DNA of 64,000 bases from Silurus meridionalis. Its lineage: Eukaryota; Chordata; Actinopteri; Siluriformes; Siluridae. Positions within the stretch are counted from its first letter, which is position 1, and the number at the start of each line of letters is the position of its first letter. This document shows, piece after piece, positions 36,306-48,100 of this stretch. The stretch lies in contig NC_060886.1 in NCBI RefSeq assembly GCF_014805685.1, positions 12,358,608 to 12,422,607 of the forward strand, written 5' to 3'. Below the pieces are notes generated by a model. The model saw nothing but the letters and a program-made list of their open reading frames with translations. It was not told the origin of the DNA and made no database searches. Made by a program: the position numbers and the translations under genes.

Positions 36306-36687
36306 TATGAATATAGAGCAGCAGATCATTTAAGATGTGCAAGTACTCTCTTTTTTGTTTCCCTGGAGTAACAAAAATACCACTGGGGCTGTGATCTTAA
36401 TCTAATGTGAATTTAATACTCTAAATGCATTTTTTCCAGTGTACATTATGTGTAACAATCAGAATAGCAGCAAACATGAAGAATAGTGAAAAAATATGCA
36501 GGACCTGTAAGGCCTTTGTTATAATTTTCTATAATAAAAACATTATTCTTAATTTCTAGATATTTTACTAATTTCGATCTTAAAATGATCTTCAGTGGTC
36601 TATGCCTGGTTATTCTGCATATGCTGAGAGTTTATTTCTAGAAAGAAGCAAAATTATTTGCTAATAAAATAGGACAAAAGTACAAAC

Positions 36688-36689
<2 letters not shown>

Positions 36690-36748
<59 letters not shown>

Positions 36749-36770
36749 TGTGTCTGTGTGTCTGTGTGTG
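36690..36770. repeat. (GT)n microsatellite
   Basis: About 28 perfect GT units are followed by GTGTCT variants. Confidence 0.97.
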
Positions 36771-37694
36771 ATGAACAGGAAGTAGTTTGGCAGAAAAGGT
36801 CAGGTGTTATCTGCTGTGACAGTTGTCAGAGGAAAAGATGAGGATGTGTGATAGGACAGACATTAGGAAAAGAATAGAATCCTGCCTGTCTTACATTCCG
36901 GAAATCTAATCAACAGATACCTACATTAGAAACATTTACTATGACAGTAAGGAAGAAGGTCAGTGTCACGCTATTTAACAAGACATGTTACAGATATGTA
37001 TCCAGCTACCTAAATACTAACATCAGTGCACACTCACATGCAGAAATGACCACAGATATTCATGCAAATGTTTCATATACACCAACCATGTGATATTCCT
37101 TTAAATGGAAATCATTTGCCAATGACAAACACTGATTAAATCACTGACACACTTAGTATTGGCCACAGTTAAGACAACCCATTTCCTCCTACCTTCTTTT
37201 GCTTATCTTTCCAGCATCTCACACAAACACACTCCCTCCCTGTGGATTACAAGCTTTCCTCTTTCCACTTGTCCTCTGGATTCATTATTCACTCTTTGCT
37301 CTCTCAGTCACTAAGGACCGACTCGTCCCTCTGTTCTAACAACAAGGCTTCCCAGGTGAGGTTGCTCCTATGTGCTGTATTTCTGAAGTGTGACTGTTTA
37401 CACAGAAATCATCCAGGGTTTTGAGAATGAAAAGGAGACAAAAGAAGACAAAAGGACACATGAAAGAAGACAAATTTACTTGACAAAGACATTTTGCCCC
37501 CACAAATTAATTTAGATGAAATTATTATTATTATTATTATTTTTTTTTTTTTTACAGCTCTTGTGTTAAGAATATCTTGAGTGGGAGAGGATGCTCTTAT
37601 TTTACCTGTGATCAAATGTCTACTTCAGAAATAGGCATAATTTAGAAACATTCACTACGTGAAAAAAAGAGAAGAAAACCACACACCCATGCAT

Positions 37695-37729
37695 ACGCTC
37701 ACGCTCACGCTCACGCTCACACGCGCACA

Positions 37730-37777
<48 letters not shown>
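37695..37777. repeat. (CGCTCA)n/(CA)n compound repeat
   Basis: Four CGCTCA hexamers pass through CGCGCACA units into about 20 CA units. Confidence 0.95.
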
Positions 37778-37779
<2 letters not shown>

Positions 37780-38210
37780 TACTAGCAGATAGCATGAGTG
37801 CATGCAGGTGAGTGTTGGTTGACTGCAGCTGAGGGCAAAGACCCACATGTACAACACACACACATTTGGCACTCATATGCCTCAGCATCTTATGGCATCC
37901 TGTAAGATTTTTTTGCCACACACAGTAATCTAGCAATAATAGGAGGAGGACAGAAATGTACAGCAGATTTAAGCTCTTCTGGCCAACATGTGATACAGGT
38001 CAGCAAGGATGTCACTTTAATTCAAATAGAGAATTAATACCAGCTTTAACTAGATTAAAAAACATATTACTGTCCCCCAGAAAAATATTACTATACACAC
38101 AGAGGCATACATTGTTTATATTCTTTGAAAGTCAATTGACTCTTTTACTTTCATTCATTTCTTCATTCATATATCTTCAGGAATTACATTATCATGGTCA
38201 GTGACAAACA

Positions 38211-38213
38211 TGT

Positions 38214-38273
<60 letters not shown>
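38211..38273. repeat. (GT)n microsatellite
   Basis: About 30 GT units with one T insertion near the start. Confidence 0.97.
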
Positions 38274-38276
<3 letters not shown>

Positions 38277-39838
38277 CATGCTCACAGTTTATCATTGTAG
38301 CAGATGTAATTAAAAATACATCAAGGGTATATCTTTTAAACTAGCTTTTCTGATTAATTCAAAGCTCGGAGATGGCAGAGAAAATGATGCATGTCAATAT
38401 AAGCCAAAGTCAATATACATATATTTTTGTGTTCCAAACTTGAGTGCCAAATAAGAACTAATCTACTGCAAACATAATGATCAGGGATTTTTTTATAATG
38501 TTGAAAATTCTGTCTGTTAGGAACAAAGCAATGATGATGACGTTGCGTTCATTAGCAAGATTTAGCTTCCTGCAGGGCAGTGTGCATCATCTCAAATGGC
38601 ATGCAATGTACTAAAAATATGTCAGAAGACTCTGCAATTGTTTCATATAATGAAATTCAATTTAGAACAGCAGATGTGGGGTTGGGTGGCTCAGCAGCAC
38701 ATCCAAGTCTATGTTTTCCTGTCTTGTGCCCAGTGTTCCAGGGTACCGAAAATCAAGAATGAAGATTTTCAATTTTGGTTGTTACCTTGGGACTCTAGCT
38801 GACTGCAGCCACAGGCCCGTCACAGTCACTATGCAAATATGCCTCTCTCATTTAGTGAAGACAACTCTAGTATTAATATCCTTATAATTTAAACACCACA
38901 ATAACAATACAGTTTTCAGCTCCGATTTGAGTACTGAATTAAGGCATTAATTATAACCACATTTACCTGCAAAACACATCTAGGGAAACAAAAACACAAT
39001 GCAACATTAAAATTTGCTCTAGTTTTACTTCTTACTCACATAAATCCTCAGTAGGCATGTTTCCGCTGTTACAATGCATTCGTATGAAATGTAATTATCA
39101 TTTGGAAACTTAGAATTTTCCACTCCCACTCAACTCCTACTTGCCATTGTGTAACATTATGTTATAAACAAACATGACTGAACCAGGGCTGTAGCGTCTG
39201 CAACTAAAGGTATTTTGGGAATGTTACTGAAGGATTCAACACTATATATATTTATAGAACATGAAGTTTGACTCCCTAATTAATAGTAGAGTGTTATAAA
39301 AAATCCTGTTTTAATCCAGTAAAAGTTGCTGTATTCTTTTCCTGTAAAAACCTCTGTAATTCGATTCTCCAACTCATCACCTTGCAATTACACCACAATT
39401 AGACAGTTTAGTTAACTTTAATGGTGTGCATATGAGTGTGTGCTCCATGGTAAACAGCACTGGCAGGTCACACACAGGTGTGCCTTAGGGAGCATGTTGT
39501 GGGTGAGGCTACAGGATGGACTCTAGTGAATCCTGTTCTGGTTGTATAGAGTAGTGTAGATAATTTTAGAGCCTGGATTAAAAAAATGTTTACCCAGTTA
39601 AAATCTGTTTGTCATTCATTAGAATAGGGAAAAAAACAAAAGAACCCACAACACAAAAAAGGCACATGATTGTAATAAACATGCAGGTAATAATTGTAAT
39701 AGTAATAGTTGTAATAATAATAAGAATAGTTGTAAGAAATATGCAGGTAGGTTCATTAGTGTCACATGTGAGCATAAACTACACCTCCACCTAAAGAGAA
39801 AATTGTCTCACATATCTTTAGAACTATAAAGTTTAGAT

Positions 39839-40132
39839 CAGGGGTCACCAACGTGGTGCCCGCAAGGACCACATGAGTAGCCCGTGGGCCTTTTTTTAAA
39901 AATAGCTGTTTCCTACTTTGTTAAATCATTGTTGATAATTATAATGAGAAATCATTAACATGATCAGTGTCTTCACATAGATGAATATCATTAATTATTA
40001 ATAATAACATTTACTAAATGGTAAATTGAGCAAATTTGTTATTTCAGATCAAACTGAAAACTGTGTGTAGCCCTTCACATTAATCAGTACCCAAGAAGTA
40101 GCTCTCAGTTTCAAAAAGGTTGGTGACCTCTG
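39839..40132. mobile_element. Non-autonomous hAT-type element (short, internally deleted copy)
   Basis: It starts CAGGGGTCACCAAC and ends GTTGGTGACCTCTG, the same terminal inverted repeats as the 26927-27493 copy. A perfect 8-bp duplication GTTTAGAT flanks it at 39831-39838 and 40133-40140. The right half (AAATTGAGCAAATTTGTTAT, CCCAAGAAGTAGCTCTCAG) is shared with the long copy, so it is an internal deletion derivative. Confidence 0.9.
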
Positions 40133-40756
40133 GTTTAGATTATCTTGTGGTTTTAGAGGTTCATAATCAACTGTTCAAACATAATGTTCATAACAACAAG
40201 CTGTCTGTAGGTGGTGCCACAAAGAAGGCCTTCCGGAGAGCATCACAAAACATGTAGCTTAAAATTCCCTAAATATTAACTGCAACTGAAATCACATGTT
40301 GTGTTTAGATTAGATCATTGTGTGTTGCAAAAGATAGGGCACTTTCAAAGGCCCATTAAACTGTTGTAAAATACGGTGGTTGATGTGCATTGGAGCTCTT
40401 TGGGGACAGGCCATAACAAAGAGCTTCTAACAAGACGAGTCAAACGTGTTCATTTTTTTTTTAATTCATGTTTTTGCAGGAGTAGTGGATTAAGCCGAGT
40501 TTTGTATTGAAGAGCTGACCAAAAATACCAGCACAGGTGTCTTCAACCTTTTTAAACATTACATGAATGAACGAATGAAGTGTTTATGGTTTCCATTGTA
40601 GATGACATTGTAGGTAACATCTATTTATAAGGGGAAGGACAGGAGCAGGAGTGCTTTATCCTCTAGATCCATTATTACAACACTGAATAACTGGTACATC
40701 ATCTTTTTAGAGCAATAGGTAGGCCTCATTAAAATGTTTCTCTTTTCTCTTTCACT

Positions 40757-40758
<2 letters not shown>

Positions 40759-40811
<53 letters not shown>
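40759..40811. repeat. (CA)n microsatellite
   Basis: About 26 perfect CA units. Confidence 0.97.
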
Positions 40812-40814
<3 letters not shown>

Positions 40815-41091
40815 ACTGAGAGACTGACAGAAAAGCATTATGGAAGTTAACCACAATACTTTAAAGTATCCCACAGATTCTTACTATAATTCATCTCATT
40901 TCATCACATTCATTTCACTCTCTCAACAACCCCAACACCTGCGTTTTATACACCTCTTTGTATGTTTTCCTGTCTGAAAGCATGACTCAACTTGCTGTAG
41001 TGAGTAGTAGACTATAAGTACAAGACAGAGTGAGACAGAAAGAAAAAAAACCCGACTTGTGCATTTCACTGATGGTGATTTGATCACTTAC

Positions 41092-41227
41092 TGATCCAAG
41101 CAGATCTGCTCTGTTCTGCTCGAAAACGCCTAAGGGGGTTGTTGTGATTCACCACCTTTCCAATCTTCTTCAGACTGTTCTTCCTCGGAGCAGGTGCTGA
41201 TGTGTGTGCATAGCCAGCTGCCGACAT
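41092..41227 (-). CDS. Candidate upstream coding exon in a CpG-rich region (possible aff3 5' exon)
   Basis: An ATG at 41227 opens 45 codons (MSAAGYAHTSAPAPRK, then NSLKKIGKVVNHNNPLRRFR) ending at the near-perfect donor ATCA|GTAAGT in phase 1. Upstream DNA is CpG-rich, as expected for a first exon. The peptide does not match the AFF N-terminus I know. Its phase does not join directly to the next confirmed exon at 35771, which needs phase 0, so an unseen exon would be required. It may instead be an alternative or unrelated transcript. Confidence 0.3.
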
Positions 41228-42010
41228 CAGTTTGCGCAAACGCTATCGGTTCAGACCACTGCGGTTCCAGCGGCTCCTCTGGACGTTACCGGCTGCTCCA
41301 TACGCGGCACGGAGACCCGCTGAGAGCCGTGCGGGGACACAGAGAGATTCGGATGACGGAGTGCACCAGCCCTGCACTGACACAGCAAAGGAAGTCTAGG
41401 CTTGAATGTTTACATTTGAATATTTCAAACTTCAGCCACAGAGCAAAACCGAAAACACAAGAACTGCGCTGAGCGCACCTTCAACCGGAAAACAGTTTCA
41501 ACTGACAAAACTGCGGTAAACACTGCAATCCCAACACCGGCATTGTCCCAACTCAATCAGCACAACACGGAATCTGAGCAACAGCTTGGTGCATAAAAAC
41601 TTTCATATCCTGGATAAAGCTTTAATAGAAACCCTGCATCAACAACTTAATGCAATGTTAGATTTTTGTGGAAAAAAAAAAGCAAAGAAAATCTAGCTAC
41701 ATATAATTTACATACAAATTATTAATTAGAGTTGTTGTTTTTTTGCTTACGCGTGATGAGTACCAACGCATGCAAAAATTCCTGCACGTTTCCTCTTTTT
41801 CATAAAACACAGTAGGCATGGTTCTGTTTTAGTCCTTTCAGTAATCCATCATGGTGCTAGTGCGCTCCGCTGCTCCGCTGCTCCGCGGTAAACAGAATTA
41901 GCGGGTCACGCGCGTGCTCGCGCGCACACACGCGCGCGCGCACACACATTTTAAACGCGGGGAGCGCGCGAGGGCAGGGCTACAGATACACTCCACTGAG
42001 TCCCTGTGCA
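41180..42010. promoter_or_regulatory. CpG-rich region, candidate aff3 promoter
   Basis: CpG dinucleotides are dense at 41215-41345 and 41860-42010, with an alternating CG/CA stretch GCGCGCACACACGCGCGCGC near 41919. It is the only CpG-rich block between the aff3 coding exons and arhgef7 apart from the arhgef7 start itself. Assignment to aff3 is by strand and position. Confidence 0.45.
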
Positions 42011-43525
42011 GCGGCAGTGTCACAGCTGGAACGGGTCTAAATGCGAAAAGGCGACAGCCAAGAAAACTCTACTACTTTTAAAAAGGTTGTTGGAAGATAT
42101 TTAGGTGACTCTTGTCTCCTACACACAGCCTAGTTTCCTGAAAGAAAAAAAAAAATCACAAAACAGATTCCTGGAGATGTAGACATAATCTACAGATGAC
42201 ATTTTTTTCATGCACTGCCATTTTAGATACTTACATATGTCCCATGTAGATAATCTACAGTCAATACACTGAGAGGGATAGCCAAAAACACATCTTCACT
42301 TAAAGCAGGAGCATGTGGATACCACCAATGTCTAGTCTTCTTACTCCTTTTCCTCTTGGGAATTTATAAACCACTCTATTTCTATCTATCCTCATACTGG
42401 AAGGCTGCTGTCTGACACCAGCACTTAATGAATAACTCAAAAGAAGAAAAAAATGTTATGCACTTTAATGTGTCATACGATTTATAGAGATACAACTGTC
42501 TGAACTCCCTTGTCTGCATACTGATTACTCAGTAAATCAAGTTGTGAAAGGATTAAGACAAAATAGGATCAGACTTTGATGAGTCTAATAATAAAGTCAC
42601 TACACTGTGCTAGTAAGGTCTGCATAAATAAGTAAACTACAAGATCACATCTCTTTTGCTCTACACTTGTTTTACTCTATTACGATTATTTATCACATGA
42701 TTGCATTGATAGCTTTTGAGTGGTGACATCTAAACAATACAAATGAATAATAATACAGCTATTCAATTCACACCACCCATTCTGAACACACTCATCGTGT
42801 AAATCCCAGAATGAATAAAATATATTTTAAAGGAAATAATGTGTCAGAGATAGAGTTACTTAGTACATAGTAAGAATGTGACCTTTTAGCTCACTCTTAT
42901 CCCATTTGTGCAGCTGCGTTTCTAGTTTTCACTCCCCTCTGTTCATCATGGTTTCACAATTCAGATAGAGCATGTGCAAATTGTGACCTCTGAAGCATTA
43001 ATCACTCTACTGAGTGGAAACACACCTGGGCATGATCATAATCACTGAAACCAAGAACCTGCATGTTTGGGATTGGGCAAAAAAATGACTGAGAGTAAGA
43101 GTGCATACCAAAATATAAAAAAATGCAAAAGAGATAAAGAGAGAACTGAAAAGAGAAAAAAAAGGGAGTGAGGGGGCAAAATGAGGGATTTACACGTTTT
43201 AGATATGAGACTTGAGGAGTGAAGCTCATTTGAATGCAAAGTGGATTTGCCGGGTGACACAACCACACCAGAGAGATTGCATTGTGTTAGCAAGGCGTTT
43301 GTGTTTAATGATGTCTGACGGTTTGTTTATGTCACATCTTAACATAATATCTTGAGTTATGGCGTTATTATGTCTCCTACACATGAGGCTGCAGGAGTGT
43401 GATGCATGCATACTGCATTGCCATAAATCAATAAAGAACATCTAGTGATAAAAAAAATCAATAACAATGCCCACAACAAACCTCTCAATGTCTTAAACAT
43501 TAACACACATACACAATACACCCCA

Positions 43526-43556
<31 letters not shown>

Positions 43557-44640
43557 CTCATTGCAGAGATATAGATTCTCAAATATAACCAAAGCACATT
43601 CCAGCATTCATCACTGGCACTGTAATATTGCAGTAGTATTACATGTAAATAGTCTGACAGTCAAATGGTAAAATAAAGATATGGTGTCTGGTGATAAATA
43701 TCGGAGGCAAACACAATGTTAGAAGATACAATGATGTATATATATGGTATACAATAAATATAAAAGGGAATATGTAGTAAATATACTAGGAGGAAGTCTT
43801 TGAAGAAGCTGCCTTGGTTACAACTCCTGCTGATTGACCTGTGGGATCCTGGTTATTCCCATGACAAGCTTGCTATTCTGCGCTCCCAACCACAGGAGTG
43901 CAAGCTCTCTCATCCTAACACTCCAGAGAATCCTGAACCTCTACTAGTATCCATGGTGACCCAATGGGAATTAAGATTCCTCCAGGTATCTTGGCAGGTG
44001 ATGCCATAGAGAATGCATGCTCTCTTTTGTATCTACATCAGTCATGTAATTTATGGATGTATTGAATATGTAGACTATGTAATATTTGAAACAGTAAATG
44101 AAACAGTAAATATTCAAAAAATGAATTTTTTTAACTCACATGGTTCTAACAATTCAAAGATATTTTCATTAATATTACTAAAATAACTTGTTTTCGATAT
44201 CTTAACTTGAAAAGTGTTTAAATGATTAGTGCAGACTCAGTAACAAAAACGATAGTAGTAATTAATAATCATTACCTCTTGTTTAGGTTATTTAGCTTAA
44301 TGGAAAGTATATATTTTTACGCTGTCGCTTATTTTGTAGGTTAGATAGCGCCTCCCTGAGGTCACCTAGTGAAATAGCGGTGAAAAAAAAAGAAAAAAGG
44401 AAAGAAAAGAAATGGAGCCTATAGAATATGTTCTTGTAGGAGGAGCGAGGTTGGGATTTTGATAACACCATGCGCAGGGCACATTAGGTGTGGAATAGCC
44501 TTATAATTTTTTTTCTCAGGACCTTAATGGGTTTGACGATATCTACATTACAGCAGAATTTGCAATAGATTACTTTGTTATATCTATGTAAATTCGTGTA
44601 AAAACCCAGTAAATGAACAAGCAAATTATGTGAAGGCATA
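42011..44640. other. Intergenic DNA between aff3 and arhgef7 (no gene seen)
   Basis: AT-rich sequence with a CA run at 43529-43554 and no recognisable exon. A plus-strand ORF of 69 codons at 43800-44009 has no known domain and no splice or promoter context. Confidence 0.55.
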
Positions 44641-44641
44641 G

Positions 44642-44652
44642 GTGCTGACACG

Positions 44653-44694
<42 letters not shown>

Positions 44695-44975
44695 CAGTGA
44701 TGTCATTTGGCAGAAGAAAGGTAAAGAAGCAGACGAAGCAGGTGGAGAGCAGTGTCTGCCTGCTAAAAGCGTTTTGACAGTCCCATCGTTGATGATATTT
44801 CGAGAAGCTCTTCAGCGCTCTGAAGGACAGACATCCTACGCGATGCGCCACATTCAGACGGGCGGCTGCACGGAAAATGGTGACGCTTAACGCAACGGCC
44901 GGCTGCTAACCATTCCTTTAATTATATTCCCTTCATAATAACGCCTGGGGACAAGGATATTCGAGACGTTGGATC
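44642..44975 (+). promoter_or_regulatory. arhgef7: arhgef7 5' flank and probable 5' UTR
   Basis: A (CA)n tract at 44652-44692 is followed by rising CpG content up to the ATG at 44976. No intron is needed between the start region and the first coding exon. The transcription start is not resolved. Confidence 0.45.
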
Positions 44976-45140
44976 ATGAATCCGGCAGAGCAGACGGTTA
45001 CATGGCTCATAACGCTCGGGGTTATGGAGTCCCCGAAGAAGAGCGTATCAGACCCGGCCGCGTTTCTGCAGTGCGCGCTGAAGGACGGAGTCGTGCTTTG
45101 CAGGCTGATCGAGCGCCTGCGCCCCGGTATCACCGAGCAA
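44976..45140 (+). CDS. arhgef7: arhgef7 exon 1 (CH domain, start codon)
   Basis: It encodes 55 residues beginning [20 protein letters not shown] with [15 protein letters not shown], the first half of the calponin-homology domain. The donor is CAA|GTAAGC, phase 0. Confidence 0.95.
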
Positions 45141-48100
45141 GTAAGCGCCGGGATGCCCGTTAATTATCACTCTTTCTATACAATCGTATTGTGTTTCTTT
45201 TTACACTCCGCAAAAACACACTGACTTGCGTGTGTGCCTGTTTTATAAGCCATTTCGATAAGATGATAAGCGCAGTACGTTTCTTACATCCAGATGGCAC
45301 CTGAATCCTGCGGACGCGTTAAAGCAAATTGCGCTCCAGTCTTATTTCTACAGGCCTGCGCGTTTACCTTTATATTCTTGTTATGTAGTAAAACAGGCCT
45401 GTGTGCATTATGTTGCGATGTAGGTCATCTGTGAAAGGTAAAAAAAAAATTGGCACGAACAAACCTAGTCAATACGATCACATTTTGTTCTAGAAAGACG
45501 TGTGCGCTACGACTGGTGATAGTCAGGCTAGGCCATGTCTGTTGATCTTCAATATTAGTCCACATTTTAAGAATAGACTGTTATTGACAATGTCAGTGTT
45601 CAATAGATTAAGAGCTAGACTATAACAGCATACAAAACGTTGAATATTACCGGCGTCAATTTGCTGTTCATAGCTGTAAATGTCACAGGTGGACTATTAA
45701 AAACCGCTGTGCTATTTCAAGTATTTTGCAGGTGGTTTATGAGCACATTATAGTGATCTGACACCTTGTTCATTTTTCATCCTGCCTGTATAACACACAT
45801 TTAGACAAAGCCATGCACGAGTACAGCGTGATGACTGCAATGGGCTAGAGGACATACTGTAGACTTCTCTTTTCTTTTAGAGAGAAAAAAAACACCTCTC
45901 CTTGTGTTTTTAAAGGGTATGGCTTTCTACTTCCGAGCCCACTCAGACAGGGAAACTACACAAAACATTCAAGGATTCATGGACAATCACATGTAACACT
46001 TAAATTGTTACATTTATAGATTACAGATAAAACAACATCATTTAGCTATAGGTGTGCAAACATTTTGACCATTAAGCAAGGGTTAAAATAAAGATAAAAT
46101 ATTTTGTAAAAGTGTCAAATGCTTTCGCTGAGACATTGACAAAATGTTGCTAAAATCATTAAATAATTTTCTCAAAATGTTACACTGCAAAATGGGAATA
46201 CCCTGATCCTATACTAAGAATTGTAATCAGGTTGGTATGTACCGAAATGCAGAATTGATCTTGGACTATATATGTCATATTTTCTGATTCGATCCATTGG
46301 TGTATTTTATTCACATAAGATTTCTTCAAATCTTTTGTAAAGCCGTCCTGTGGCTTCTGATAATAATCTTACAGTATGCAAAGATAAGGTTCTTAGGAGC
46401 CAGTTAACACCCTGAAGTCTAGCAATGATGGATGACATTATCTGTCTTTTGAACAAAAGGCATGATGTGTGGGTCTGTTTGTTTTTAACTGTGGGATTGC
46501 ACATCTGTCTAGAGACCAAACTTCATAGGTAAAATTAGGGACCCACCATTATTTCAATAATATTTTGTCAATGACTAGATCTAATGTTGTTGCACCTGCC
46601 TTGCCTTTCTAACAACAAACCCATTTATTAAAACAAATACTTGCAAATAATCACAAAGGGTTTGAAGGCAGAGACCAATGATGGAGACGAGATCCGTTTA
46701 AGTGAGCAGCAGAGGGTAAAGGGGGCGCTTGTGAGCACCTTTTGAAATCTATAATGGGAAATGGGACACCTCACTTCCGCAATTATTACGTCTGTAAGGC
46801 TGAAAGGATGGTATTAAAGAGAGGACTTATATTCAAGATACACATTTTATTATACAGTTGGCCATTTAATTAGATCCTATTTTATTATTTATTTTTTGGA
46901 ATTGTGGACATGTAAGACAGAAATATGCCTATTCTAATTGCTGTAAAGTTAATAGAATAGACTGTCATGGACTTCCAAACTGACACCACACATCTGGTGT
47001 TTTTGTCTAAAGCTTTAGGAAATTAGTTGCTCTGTCATAAATGACAGTCATCGTGACTGACAGTCGTGTGGTTGCCATTAACCTGCTAATAACCTTACAA
47101 AATGGAATAAAAAAGCATACAAATAGATGTCCTTGTTTTAAATGTTGTGAACAGGTTTACAGTGCTAAACGATTTTTTAGTTATAATAACAGGAAAAAAG
47201 GAAAATGGGTCCCATTCCACACCTTGTTATAAACAAGCACAGCCATTTGAGTGTACTTTTTTGTAATAATTTATAATTGGAATATAACTGGAATCTTGTG
47301 AATGTATGATGTCAGAGCTTGTAGGTAACCTTTGGAAAATGACATGCTTCATGTTTGACATCGCTTAACAGCACACCTCAGCAAAGATAAAACTATAATG
47401 GATTGAAATTAGGTGTCACCCAGATGATGATGGGGTCCGTTTTGAGTCTGGATTCTTCAAGGTTTCTTCTTACCACCAGGGAGTTTTTTCTTGCCACAGT
47501 CGCCACTGGCTTGCTCATTATGAATAAACTTATAGGCTACAAACAAAATTAATTCATATTTTATTACCTATTTATTTCTGTAAAGCTTTTTTTGGGCAGA
47601 GGTGGCAAAAGTACACACATCCTTCACTTAAGTAGAAGTACAGATAATGTTTTAAAATACCTGACTATACTTTTTTACTCAAGTTAAATTAAAGAAGTTT
47701 GGGCTCTGACATGTACTTAAGCAAAATGTATTTTGTCATATTAATATTAGGGCTGTCAATCGATTAAAATATTTAATCGTGAATAATCGCATTATTGTCA
47801 TGAGTTAACTCACGATTCACATTTTGATCTGTTCTAAATGTACCTTAAATTAATACTTCCCAAATTTTTAATACTCTATTCAACATGGGCATGGACAAAT
47901 ATTGATGCTTTACGCAATGTATGTTTATTATTTGTAAAACAAACTCAACATAGAGCATTAAGACAAAATATTATTGTAAATGTTTTAAAGTAAATATTAT
48001 CAGGACACCAAACGGAACCTTTGCTATGTTTCCACACGGACGGTTAATGAGGTGATACCGGAGGACCTGTACCTCTTATAACTTTAATATGGTTTACATG

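Noticed and set aside
43800..44009. Plus-strand ORF of 69 codons between aff3 and arhgef7
   Set aside because: No recognised motif and AT-rich flanks without splice or promoter signals; could be a decayed repeat, but nothing supports a gene.
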